NCBI RefSeq assembly: GCF_009914725.1
Contig: NZ_JAAAWJ010000010.1
Location: 1 to 48,361, forward strand
DNA: 48,361 nt
Reading direction: 5' to 3'
Origin: Methanogenium sp. MK-MG
Lineage (GTDB): Archaea; Halobacteriota; Methanomicrobia; Methanomicrobiales; Methanomicrobiaceae
The notes beneath the pieces were generated by a model. The model saw only the letters and a program-made list of their open reading frames with translations. It searched no databases and had not been told where the DNA came from. The position numbers and the translations under genes were made by a program. This document shows positions 24,639 through 32,455 of the stretch, in pieces (position 1 is the stretch's first letter; the number at the start of each line of letters is the position of its first letter).

Positions 24639-25831
24639 ACCCCGCCCTGCAGCAAGATGAAACAGGAGAGGCATGCCTCGCCATAGCACTCCGGGCGGCG
24701 GCTGACTGCTTCTACACGGTGCCGGGCTATCCTGTCACCTCCCTGGGAGAAGCCTGCGGGGCGGTCTGCACCGTTAACGAGAAGGTGGCGCTCGAGTACG
24801 CACTCGGGGATGCCGTCTCCGGGCGGCGGGCCTGTGTCATCCTCAAGAACGTCGGCCTGAACGCCTGCATGGACCCCCTGATGAATGCCGCCGTGCAGGG
24901 AATCTCCGGGGGACTGGTCATCGTCGTCGGGGATGATACCGAAGTCCGCGGGTCACAGAATGCGCAGGACTCCCGCTGTATCGGGAGGGTCGCAGAGATA
25001 CCCGTATTCGCCCCGGAGGCAGATGATCTTGCCACAGTGGCAGAAACGGCATTCCGGGCCTCTGAACGCTTCTCCCGCATCGCACTGGTGCGGGTGACGC
25101 CCGCAGTCCTTGCAGCAGAGACGACCGGCACCCCGCCGGCACGAAACCAGCAAAAAGGGATCATCGCTGATTCGTCACTGACAATGCGGGGCCGGACAGA
25201 GACGGCAGAATGCAGGCGCGAAGAGATGGTGCGGTGGGCGCAGGAGAGCACCATTCCCGCACTCGTCTACCCGCCGCATCAGGGCAGCGTGCCGTCCTGT
25301 TCAACCGTGTCTTCTCCGGCCGGTGCGCCGGAGACGATGCAGTCACGCGGGTTTGCCCGCACCTTCTGCAGGAGTTGTCCGTATATCCCCCTCCTGCGGG
25401 TGATGCGGGAGACGGGAATGCATCCCGTCTTAGACATCGGCTGCGGCCTCCTCTCCAAAAATCCACCCTGGGAAGTGGGCACTGCCGGATACGGACTGGG
25501 ATCTGCCCCGGCGGTGGCAGCCAAAAGCACCGGGGTAGCGCTGATGGGCGACTATGCTCTGATGCACTCAGGGCTGAGTGCCCTTGCAGACATCCGTGAA
25601 AAGAGACTGCCCGTCCTTGTCGTGATTGTGGAAAACGGCGTCCTGGGGATGACCGGAAAACAGGCGGCACCGGATATCCTACCCTATATCAGCTGGGCTG
25701 CACCGGTGATGGTGGATGCCGCTGACGTTGCGGCCATCCGGGCCGCACTGCTGCCGGAAGACCGGCTGAAATGTGTAATTATCAGGGGCAAATGCCCCGA
25801 GGGAGAAGACCATGAAACCGTGGAATGTTGA
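24635..25831 (+). CDS. ThDP-dependent enzyme related to IorA, lacking the ferredoxin domain
   Basis: A 398-residue protein. Residues 10-170 are the pyrimidine-binding domain of IorA type, with the cofactor glutamate Glu49 in TVNEKVALEYALGDA and ILKNVGLNACMDPL. Residues about 240-385 are the pyrophosphate-binding domain (FCRSCPYIP, DIGCG, GDYALMHSG, VENGVLGMTGKQ). The two C-terminal [4Fe-4S] ferredoxin clusters of indolepyruvate oxidoreductase are absent, so it has no electron exit of its own. This suits a non-oxidative 2-oxoacid decarboxylase. Overlaps with the radical SAM gene (4 bases) and aksA (20 bases) make 2-oxosuberate the obvious candidate substrate, by inference. An oxidoreductase with a separate partner remains possible. 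Confidence 0.85.
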   Translation: MNPALQQDETGEACLAIALRAAADCFYTVPGYPVTSLGEACGAVCTVNEKVALEYALGDAVSGRRACVILKNVGLNACMDPLMNAAVQGISGGLVIVVGDDTEVRGSQNAQDSRCIGRVAEIPVFAPEADDLATVAETAFRASERFSRIALVRVTPAVLAAETTGTPPARNQQKGIIADSSLTMRGRTETAECRREEMVRWAQESTIPALVYPPHQGSVPSCSTVSSPAGAPETMQSRGFARTFCRSCPYIPLLRVMRETGMHPVLDIGCGLLSKNPPWEVGTAGYGLGSAPAVAAKSTGVALMGDYALMHSGLSALADIREKRLPVLVVIVENGVLGMTGKQAAPDILPYISWAAPVMVDAADVAAIRAALLPEDRLKCVIIRGKCPEGEDHETVEC

Positions 25832-26942
25832 GATCTGTGATGTAACACTCCGTGATGGTGAACAGACACCGGGCGTGTCATTCACCTGTGAAGAGAAGAT
25901 GGCAATCGCCTCACTTCTGGATGAAACCGGGGTGGAGGTCATTGAGGCCGGTTTTCCGGTGGTATCAGAGAATGAGTGCCGGTGCGTACAGGAGATCTGC
26001 AGAATGGGGCTTGACGCCCGCATCTGCTGCCTTGCACGGGCCGTCCCCGGTGATATTGATGCGGCCATCGGCTGCGGGGTGGATCTCGTAAGCATCTTTT
26101 TTGCGACATCTGACCTGCACATGAAGATAAAATACCGGTGCGCTCCTGATGAGATGCTGGAACGGGCCCTCGGGATGGTTGACTATGCTCATGACCACGG
26201 GCTTCGTGTCCGTTTCGCAGCAGAGGACGGATCCCGCACAGACCCCGCCTTTCTGCGGAAGATGTATGCGGCAGGCGCGGAGCATGGGGCAGAGTATTCC
26301 GGGTTTGCCGATACTCTCGGGTGCCTGACGCCGGTTGATATGATGCGGTTCATGGAGCAGACAGGCAGCAACATACCGAACAAGCTTGCCATCCACTGCC
26401 ACAACGACCTTGGGTGCGCCACCGCAAACACCATCACTGCAGCAGAGTACGGAGCATTTCAGCTGCACACCACCGTAAACGGCATCGGGGAACGGACCGG
26501 CAACGCCCGGCTCGAAGAGGTGCTCGCCCTCCTGCGGCTGAAAGGGGGCGTGGAGCGCTATGACCTTACCTGTCTTCCTAAACTTTCTGCAATGGTTGAA
26601 GAGTTCAGCGGCATCCGGATGATGGACACCAAACCTGTCGTCGGGAAGAATGCCTTCTCCCACGAAAGCGGCATCCACATCGCAGCGATGCTTGAGGATC
26701 CGGATACCTATGAATACCTTCACCCGGAGACGGTGGGCAGAGAGCGCCGGTATATCCTCGGCAAACATACCGGCAAAAAGGCCATCGAACATGTGATCGC
26801 CTCGAAGGGGTGTACACTCTCCCCCGCACAGGTGCACTGGGTACTCTGCCGGGTCAAGGAGATCTCTGAAAGGAAATGCAGTATAACAGACGAGATCCTC
26901 ATGAACCTCCTGCGTGAGGCACAGGACCGGGGTGAAGCATGA
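25812..26942 (+). CDS. aksA: Homocitrate synthase family, (homo)n-citrate synthase AksA
   Basis: A 376-residue member of the isopropylmalate/homocitrate synthase family, which condenses acetyl-CoA with 2-oxoglutarate and its longer homologues on the way to 2-oxosuberate for coenzyme B. The catalytic DVTLRDGEQTPGVSF is at 10-24, the metal-binding HCHNDLG is near residue 195 and GRERRYILGKHTGKKA is near residue 310. The short length, without the LeuA regulatory domain, fits AksA. Neighbouring aksDEF genes support this over citramalate or isopropylmalate synthase. GGAGAAG precedes the ATG. It overlaps aksD by 4 bases. Confidence 0.9.
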   Translation: MKPWNVEICDVTLRDGEQTPGVSFTCEEKMAIASLLDETGVEVIEAGFPVVSENECRCVQEICRMGLDARICCLARAVPGDIDAAIGCGVDLVSIFFATSDLHMKIKYRCAPDEMLERALGMVDYAHDHGLRVRFAAEDGSRTDPAFLRKMYAAGAEHGAEYSGFADTLGCLTPVDMMRFMEQTGSNIPNKLAIHCHNDLGCATANTITAAEYGAFQLHTTVNGIGERTGNARLEEVLALLRLKGGVERYDLTCLPKLSAMVEEFSGIRMMDTKPVVGKNAFSHESGIHIAAMLEDPDTYEYLHPETVGRERRYILGKHTGKKAIEHVIASKGCTLSPAQVHWVLCRVKEISERKCSITDEILMNLLREAQDRGEA

Positions 26943-28153
26943 GCACTCTTTCAGAACGTATCCTCGGCGGATCCGCGGGCACCTACGTGGACCGTGAAGT
27001 GGACCGGGCCTTTGCCCACGACGGCACCGGTGTGCTGGCAATGGAGGCATTCCGGAGGATGGGTGTCCCAACACCGGCCCGCCCGGAGACGGTCTCCATC
27101 ATCTACGACCATCTGGCACCGGCAAACACCTCACAGACGGCCACACTCCAGAAGGAGCTGCGGGAATTTGCCGCTGCCGCAGGCTTTGCCTTCACTGACG
27201 TCGGCGGCGGCATCTGCCACCAGCTGATGAGCGAAGGGCGTGTGCTGCCCGGAGAAGTGGTCGTGGGCGCAGACTCCCATTCCTGCACAACCGGTGCCTT
27301 TGGCGCCTTCTCCACCGGCGTGGGTGCAACCGACATGGCGGCCATCTGGGCAGAGGGGAGCACCTGGTTCCGCGTCCCCGATACGATTAATATCGAACTC
27401 ACCGGCCACCTCCCCGCATGGTGCGAGGCAAAGGATATCGTCCTCACGGTCACCGGCCGCATCGGCATGGACGGCGGCACCTACCGTGCGCTGGAATACA
27501 CCGGCGACGGGGCCGCCGCACTTTCAATGGCGGGCCGGCTCACCCTCTGCAACATGGCCGTGGAATGCGGCGCAAAAACAGGTCTCTTCTACGCCGACAG
27601 GACAACACAGGCATACCTCGCCCGCTACGGCCACAACGTCGAACGACAGGAACCGGAGGACGCCACCTACTGCCGTGAACTCCACATTGATCTGGCAGAC
27701 ATGGAACCCGTCCTCTCGGTTCCGCACCGGGTGGATACCGTGGCCCCGGTCACCGAGTATGCAGGCACGCCCCTTGATCAGGTCTTTGTCGGCACCTGCA
27801 CGAACGGCCGGTATGAGGATCTGGAACGCTTCGCCCGCATCGTCCGTGGAGGGCAGGTGGCATGCCGGACCATCGTTGTGCCAGCGTCCCGTGCCATCAT
27901 GCAGCAGGCAGCAGAGACCGGCATCCTCGCAGAGATCATCGCTGCCGGATGTATGGTCGGCCCGCCGGGCTGCGGACCCTGCCTCGGGATGCACATGGGC
28001 GTCCTCGGGGAGGGGGAGACAGCCCTCTCGACTGCCAACCGGAACTTCAAAAACCGGATGGGCGTCGGGGCGGAATATTATCTCGGGTCGGTGGCTACGG
28101 CCGCGGTGAGTGCGCTTTCAGGCGAAATAACTTCGCCGGAGGGTGCTCTATGA
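26939..28153 (+). CDS. aksD: Methanogen homoaconitase large subunit
   Basis: A 404-residue large subunit of the aconitase superfamily (LeuC/AksD). The cluster cysteines are seen in [11 protein letters not shown] and GPPGCGPCLGMHMG, and the substrate/cofactor motif GADSHSCTTGAFGAF is near residue 110. With AksE it would isomerise homocitrate and longer homologues through the unsaturated intermediate. Substrate assignment rests on the YLRT motif of its partner and on the operon. The protein alone cannot be told from isopropylmalate isomerase. Overlaps of 4 bases on both sides. Confidence 0.88.
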   Translation: MSTLSERILGGSAGTYVDREVDRAFAHDGTGVLAMEAFRRMGVPTPARPETVSIIYDHLAPANTSQTATLQKELREFAAAAGFAFTDVGGGICHQLMSEGRVLPGEVVVGADSHSCTTGAFGAFSTGVGATDMAAIWAEGSTWFRVPDTINIELTGHLPAWCEAKDIVLTVTGRIGMDGGTYRALEYTGDGAAALSMAGRLTLCNMAVECGAKTGLFYADRTTQAYLARYGHNVERQEPEDATYCRELHIDLADMEPVLSVPHRVDTVAPVTEYAGTPLDQVFVGTCTNGRYEDLERFARIVRGGQVACRTIVVPASRAIMQQAAETGILAEIIAAGCMVGPPGCGPCLGMHMGVLGEGETALSTANRNFKNRMGVGAEYYLGSVATAAVSALSGEITSPEGAL

Positions 28154-28620
28154 CCCTCTCGGGCCCTGCCGTCTGCATAGGAAAAGACATCGACACCGAC
28201 CTTGTCATCGCCGGCCGCTACCTCCGGACGAAGGAGACCTCGGTCTGGGCCGAGCATGTCTTCGAAGACCTTGACCCAACGCTTGCCCCCCGGCTGAAGG
28301 GCGCAGTCCTTGTGGCAGGCAATAATATGGGCTGCGGGTCGTCACGGGAACAGGCACCGGTTGCGATACGGGAGGCGGGTGCCATCGCCGTCATCGCCCC
28401 TTCCTTTGCCCGAATCTTCTTTCGCAATGCCATTAATGTCGGTCTGCCGGTCATCGAGTGTGATGGTATCACCTGCCATGATGGCAGCATGGTCACCATC
28501 TCGCTGGAGGAGGGCTGGGTGGAAACAGGCGGGGTGCGCCATCCGATCCGCCCCCTCTCCGACAGGATGCAGGATATTCTCGCTGCAGGCGGCCTCGTTC
28601 CTTACTGGAGGAACCGATGA
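28150..28620 (+). CDS. aksE: Methanogen homoaconitase small subunit
   Basis: A 156-residue LeuD/AksE-type small subunit with KDIDTDLVIAGRYLRTKE at about 10-27 and GNNMGCGSSREQAP near 60. The loop YLRT after the DIDTD motif is, as I recall, the signature separating homoaconitase from isopropylmalate isomerase small subunits in methanogens. The second pair in this window has YLTL instead. The ATG at 28150 overlaps the aksD stop as ATGA. The long in-frame upstream extension lies inside aksD and was discarded. It overlaps the next gene by 4 bases. Confidence 0.9.
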   Translation: MTLSGPAVCIGKDIDTDLVIAGRYLRTKETSVWAEHVFEDLDPTLAPRLKGAVLVAGNNMGCGSSREQAPVAIREAGAIAVIAPSFARIFFRNAINVGLPVIECDGITCHDGSMVTISLEEGWVETGGVRHPIRPLSDRMQDILAAGGLVPYWRNR

Positions 28621-29456
28621 TCTTCCCGGAAGAGTGCAAGACCATCGGGTATGCTGACGGCAGACCTGCCGGGAATAAAGTCTACTTCCTCTCACGCTAC
28701 CTCGTCCGCCGGACGGAAACCGGTTATGAAGTGCTGGAGGTGGAAACGGAAGACGGGAGCTCCATGCTCAGGGAGATTCGGTCCTCCCGCCTGCTGGCAG
28801 GAGAGGCGGACATAGGCATGTACCCCGAAAAGGTGAACCTCCACAACCGCCCGGACCTCATCCGGCGGGCACAGCAGACCGGAAAACGCTGCACAGTCTT
28901 TACCGGGTCTGACGAGCACATGACCTTTGTCTGTGACCCGTCGGATGAGGAAATCCTCACCATTCATGTCTATGACGCAGAACCGCCCCGCCCGAATCTC
29001 GCCCATATCATCCGCGACCTTGAAGAGACCGGCCTCTTCGGGGAGTGCGGCGTGCAGTTCAGTTATCATATCGCAGACATCCGAAAGACAGAAGCAGAGG
29101 TATATCCCTGCCGGGCGGCAGGATTCTCCCGCACGATTGACAATGACCGTCTGCGGGGCGATGAGACGGTCGCAGGATGCCTGACGGGCAGGCAGGTGCT
29201 TGCCGAATGTTATGGAAAGGAGACAGCATTCTCTGTCACTGACATCTGCCCCGCAAACCAGGTGGCACAAGAACCCTTCATCGCACGCTGCTGCCGGTCT
29301 GAACGGACTGGCATTGGCGCCCATGACGGATACTACGGTGCGGTCGTCCACTGGGGGGCAACCCCACGGATCATCGCAGAGGCGGTCTTTACCGTCTGTG
29401 CAGGCTGGAAGAAGAGACAGATGGAGAAGGAGATGGAAACGGAGGAAAATAAGTAA
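28617..29456 (+). CDS. Protein of unknown function embedded between aksE and aksF
   Basis: A 279-residue soluble protein with no motif I can link to an activity. I recall it being annotated only as a DUF (possibly DUF7714). Conserved-looking features are a run of cysteines in its second half (VQFSYHIADIR, YPCRAAGFSRTIDNDRL, VAGCLTGRQVLAECYG, DICPANQVAQ, ARCCRS) and GAHDGYYGAVVHWG near residue 245. The C-terminal 15 residues are highly charged. Its start overlaps aksE by 4 bases and it abuts aksF, so it is made with the pathway enzymes. A missing coenzyme B enzyme or a chaperone for one is the natural guess. Confidence 0.85.
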   Translation: MIFPEECKTIGYADGRPAGNKVYFLSRYLVRRTETGYEVLEVETEDGSSMLREIRSSRLLAGEADIGMYPEKVNLHNRPDLIRRAQQTGKRCTVFTGSDEHMTFVCDPSDEEILTIHVYDAEPPRPNLAHIIRDLEETGLFGECGVQFSYHIADIRKTEAEVYPCRAAGFSRTIDNDRLRGDETVAGCLTGRQVLAECYGKETAFSVTDICPANQVAQEPFIARCCRSERTGIGAHDGYYGAVVHWGATPRIIAEAVFTVCAGWKKRQMEKEMETEENK

Positions 29457-30440
29457 ATGACCACAATTGCAGTCGTCGAAGGGGACGGCATCGGACAGGA
29501 AGTCATCCCGGTGGCTCGTGACGTCCTTGCACTCCTCCACCCGGAGTATGAATGCTATCCGGTGGAAGTTGGCTACGGAAAATGGAAGAAGACGGGGGAG
29601 GCATGCACGGCAGATGACATCTCCCTCCTCCGTGACGCGGATGCCATCCTCTTCGGGGCCGTGACCACCCCGCCTGCGGCCGATTACCGCAGTGTCGTGT
29701 TACAGATTCGAAAGGAACTGGACCTCTATGCCAACCTCCGGCCCGTCCGGGGGAAGGGAGTGGACATCATGGTCGTGCGGGAGAATACCGAAGGCCTCTA
29801 CTCCGGCATTGAATGGCAGGAGGAAGACCGGGCCTCAACCCTGCGGGTCATCACCAGAAAGGGGAGCGAACGGATTGCACGGGCCGCCTGCCGTATTGCA
29901 CGGGAACGCAGAAACCACCTGACCATCGGGAACAAGGCAAACGTCATCAAATCGGATGTATTCTTCCGTGACATCTGCATCAAAACAGCAGAAGAGGAGG
30001 GTGTCCTGTACACGACCGCATTCATTGACGCCCTGACACTGGACGTCCTCATGCACCCGGACCGTTATGATGTCATCGTCACCACCAACATCTTCGGTGA
30101 CATCCTCTCTGATGCGGCCGCCTATCTGGTGGGGGGGCTGGGCATGCTTCCCAGTGCAAACATCGGTGACCGGCACGCACTCTTTGAACCCGTCCACGGG
30201 AGTGCCCCGGATATTGCGGGGCAGGGCATCGCAAACCCGGTCGCCGCCGTCCGGTCAGCGGCGATGCTCCTGCACCACCAGGGGGATGCACGCGGGGCAG
30301 CCCTCATCGAAGAAGCCATCCGCCTGACGGCAGAGGCAGGCATCATGACACCTGATACCGGCGGAAAGGCATCCACCGCAGAGGTCGGTGCCGCGATTAT
30401 CTCCACACTCCGCCGGCTCACGTATGGGACATGCCGCTAA
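29457..30440 (+). CDS. aksF: (Homo)n-isocitrate dehydrogenase AksF
   Basis: A 327-residue beta-decarboxylating dehydrogenase of the IPMDH/isocitrate dehydrogenase family. It has [10 protein letters not shown] at the N-terminus, the substrate-binding [14 protein letters not shown] near 105, [12 protein letters not shown] near 205, and the nucleotide-binding [19 protein letters not shown] near 245. It oxidises and decarboxylates homoisocitrate and longer homologues to the next 2-oxoacid. Assignment as AksF and not LeuB rests on the aks operon. It follows the unknown gene with no gap and is the last gene of the operon. Confidence 0.88.
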   Translation: MTTIAVVEGDGIGQEVIPVARDVLALLHPEYECYPVEVGYGKWKKTGEACTADDISLLRDADAILFGAVTTPPAADYRSVVLQIRKELDLYANLRPVRGKGVDIMVVRENTEGLYSGIEWQEEDRASTLRVITRKGSERIARAACRIARERRNHLTIGNKANVIKSDVFFRDICIKTAEEEGVLYTTAFIDALTLDVLMHPDRYDVIVTTNIFGDILSDAAAYLVGGLGMLPSANIGDRHALFEPVHGSAPDIAGQGIANPVAAVRSAAMLLHHQGDARGAALIEEAIRLTAEAGIMTPDTGGKASTAEVGAAIISTLRRLTYGTCR

Positions 30441-30519
30441 CCACCTGCATCCCCCCCCATCCCCCGGCCGGCATGCCATCCCTTTTTACACCCGAAATAC
30501 AGATCCATCTCTGACAGCC

Positions 30520-31365
30520 ATGATCAATATCGGATGCCATGTCTCCATCGCAGGATCACTGGAAAAGGCTGTATCCCGTGCACAGGAACGGACCTGCACC
30601 ACCTTCCAGATATTCACCCGCAACCCCCGCGGCTGGAAGGTAAAACCCCTGACAACAGAGGACGCAGAAGCCTTCCGGCTGGCCGTCAGAGAGAGCGACA
30701 TCGCCCCGGTGGTGGCGCACATGCCCTACCTTCCCAACCCCGCCTCGCCCCGGCCGGAAGTCTGGGATAAGTCCGTTGCTGCGATTGCAGGAGAGGTGGA
30801 GCGCTGCCGCATGCTGGGCATCCCCTACCTTGTCACCCATCTGGGCAGCAGTCTTGGCAGCGACGCTGCCGAGGCACGCCAACGGGCAATAACAGCCATC
30901 GGAAAGGGAGCAGCAGCCTCTGAAGGAGAGGTGATGATTCTCCTCGAAAATACGGCGGGTACGAAGAACAGCATCGGCACCACCTTTGAGGAGATCGCCG
31001 TCATCATGGAAGGGGTGGGCAGGCACGGGCCGGTCGGCGTCTGTTTTGACACCTGCCACGGATTTGCAGCAGGTTATGACCTCAGGACAGCGGAGACCAC
31101 AGACGCTGTCGTCAGACACTTTGACGCAGTGATTGGTCTCTCGCACCTGAAGGTCATCCACCTCAACGACACCACATCTGAACTCGATGGCAGGCGTGAC
31201 CGCCATGAACATATCGACCTCGGGAAGATCGGCATGGAAGGCATCCGGTCGGTGGTCACCCACCCGGCGCTGCAGGGCCTCCCCTTTATCTGTGAGACAC
31301 CGGTGGACAAACGCCGAAACGATCAGGGGAATATTGCATGTGCCCGAAGAATAGCAGGAGAATAA
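30520..31365 (+). CDS. nfo: Endonuclease IV (AP endonuclease)
   Basis: A 281-residue endonuclease IV that cuts DNA 5' to abasic sites in base-excision repair. Family motifs are GCHVSIAGSLEKAV at the start, the metal-ligand segments LVTHLGSSLG and LLENTAGTKN, GVCFDTCHGFAAGYDL near 180, and LNDTTSELDGRRDRHEHIDLG near 230, which carries several zinc ligands. I start it at ATG 30520, since the 44 upstream codons overlap aksF and carry no family sequence. About 80 bases separate it from aksF, so it may have its own promoter. Confidence 0.94.
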   Translation: MINIGCHVSIAGSLEKAVSRAQERTCTTFQIFTRNPRGWKVKPLTTEDAEAFRLAVRESDIAPVVAHMPYLPNPASPRPEVWDKSVAAIAGEVERCRMLGIPYLVTHLGSSLGSDAAEARQRAITAIGKGAAASEGEVMILLENTAGTKNSIGTTFEEIAVIMEGVGRHGPVGVCFDTCHGFAAGYDLRTAETTDAVVRHFDAVIGLSHLKVIHLNDTTSELDGRRDRHEHIDLGKIGMEGIRSVVTHPALQGLPFICETPVDKRRNDQGNIACARRIAGE

Positions 31366-31413
31366 GAGGCGGGCAGCAGGAGGGGCAGATCACATGCATG
31401 CCTCCCTGCCCAG

Positions 31414-31422
31414 TTATTTAAG
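31414..31422 (+). promoter_or_regulatory. Putative TATA box of the endA-trpS-pheST operon
   Basis: TTATTTAAG lies about 29 bases before the GTG start of endA. With normal archaeal spacing the transcript would begin at or only a few bases before the start codon, so endA may be translated from a nearly leaderless mRNA. Confidence 0.4.
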
Positions 31423-31446
31423 ATAGCATCCCCAATTTTACTGACA

Positions 31447-32442
31447 GTGAAGGCGAGACGGGACGGCACCACAGTGGTGCTCGGAAAGGACGGAGATACC
31501 CTGTATGACCAGAGCGGGTATGGCCGGAAGACAGCAGACGGGCTCAGCCTATCTCCGGAAGAGGCCCTGTATCTGGTACTGAAAAAGAAGATCACAGTAG
31601 AGGGCGAGAGTTTTGAGTCACTCATCACAGAATTCTCAGCCCTGCCCGGGTTTATGCGGCGGTTTCTGGTCTACCGGGATATGCGGGAAAGAGGCTATGT
31701 GATCCTGCCCGGGCCTCAGGACTTCCGCGTATTCCGGCGGGGAGAGAGACCCGGCACAGGGAGAACAAATTATCTCATCCGCGTGCTCTCCGAGCGTGAC
31801 CTCATCACCTTCCGTGAACTTGCAGGGGAAGTGGAATCAGCGACGCATATGCGCAAACAGTTTGTCCTCGCAGCAGTCGATGACGAAGACGAACTCACCT
31901 ACTATGATGTGAAGACCGAAACCCTGAAGGAAGCAGGCCCGGCACTGGATATCCCACCGGTCACCGCAATCCGTGCCGGAAATTCCGTCATCACGCAGAA
32001 CACTGCAGCATTTCCTGACCCCCTGTGGTTTGGTACAAAACTTGACAATACCCGCCTGATGCTCTCCCCGATGGAGACCCTCTACCTGCTTGACACAGGG
32101 TGTCTCATCATAACCGGAGATGAGAACGGGGAAGCCATCCGGCAGGACATACCAAAAGAGGACGCGGAATGGAAAGAGAAGTCACAGGTCTACACATACC
32201 TGCGCTCCCAGGGCCACATCCCCCGTACCGCCTATAAATTCGGCCACCATTTCCGCGTATACTCTGGAGAAATGAAACACTCCGAACTGCTGGTCCACGC
32301 CCTTCCCGCTGATGCGTCCCTGCCCATGAGCGTGATATCACGTTCAGTCAGGCTGGCGCACAGTGTGAGAAAGAAGATGCTTTTTGCATGTACCGAACAA
32401 AATGGTATTGAATTCGTTGAATTTGCACGAATCAAATTGTGA
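31447..32442 (+). CDS. endA: tRNA-splicing endonuclease EndA, tandem-duplicated form
   Basis: A 331-residue EndA, about twice the length of the homotetrameric 170-residue form, so it is the duplicated alpha2 type. The catalytic residues are in the C-terminal repeat: the tyrosine of YKFGHHFRVYSGE, the histidine of HSELLVHALP and the lysine of SVRLAHSVRKKM. The N-terminal repeat keeps the fold but lacks this set. It removes introns at bulge-helix-bulge motifs in pre-tRNA. GTG start. First gene of a translation cluster with trpS, 13 bases downstream. Confidence 0.94.
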   Translation: MKARRDGTTVVLGKDGDTLYDQSGYGRKTADGLSLSPEEALYLVLKKKITVEGESFESLITEFSALPGFMRRFLVYRDMRERGYVILPGPQDFRVFRRGERPGTGRTNYLIRVLSERDLITFRELAGEVESATHMRKQFVLAAVDDEDELTYYDVKTETLKEAGPALDIPPVTAIRAGNSVITQNTAAFPDPLWFGTKLDNTRLMLSPMETLYLLDTGCLIITGDENGEAIRQDIPKEDAEWKEKSQVYTYLRSQGHIPRTAYKFGHHFRVYSGEMKHSELLVHALPADASLPMSVISRSVRLAHSVRKKMLFACTEQNGIEFVEFARIKL

Positions 32443-32455
32443 GTGATCTGTTTCT

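Noticed and set aside
25965-27074. A 369-codon minus-strand frame opposite aksA/aksD
   Set aside because: Antisense to two identified enzymes and without motifs or a ribosome binding site.
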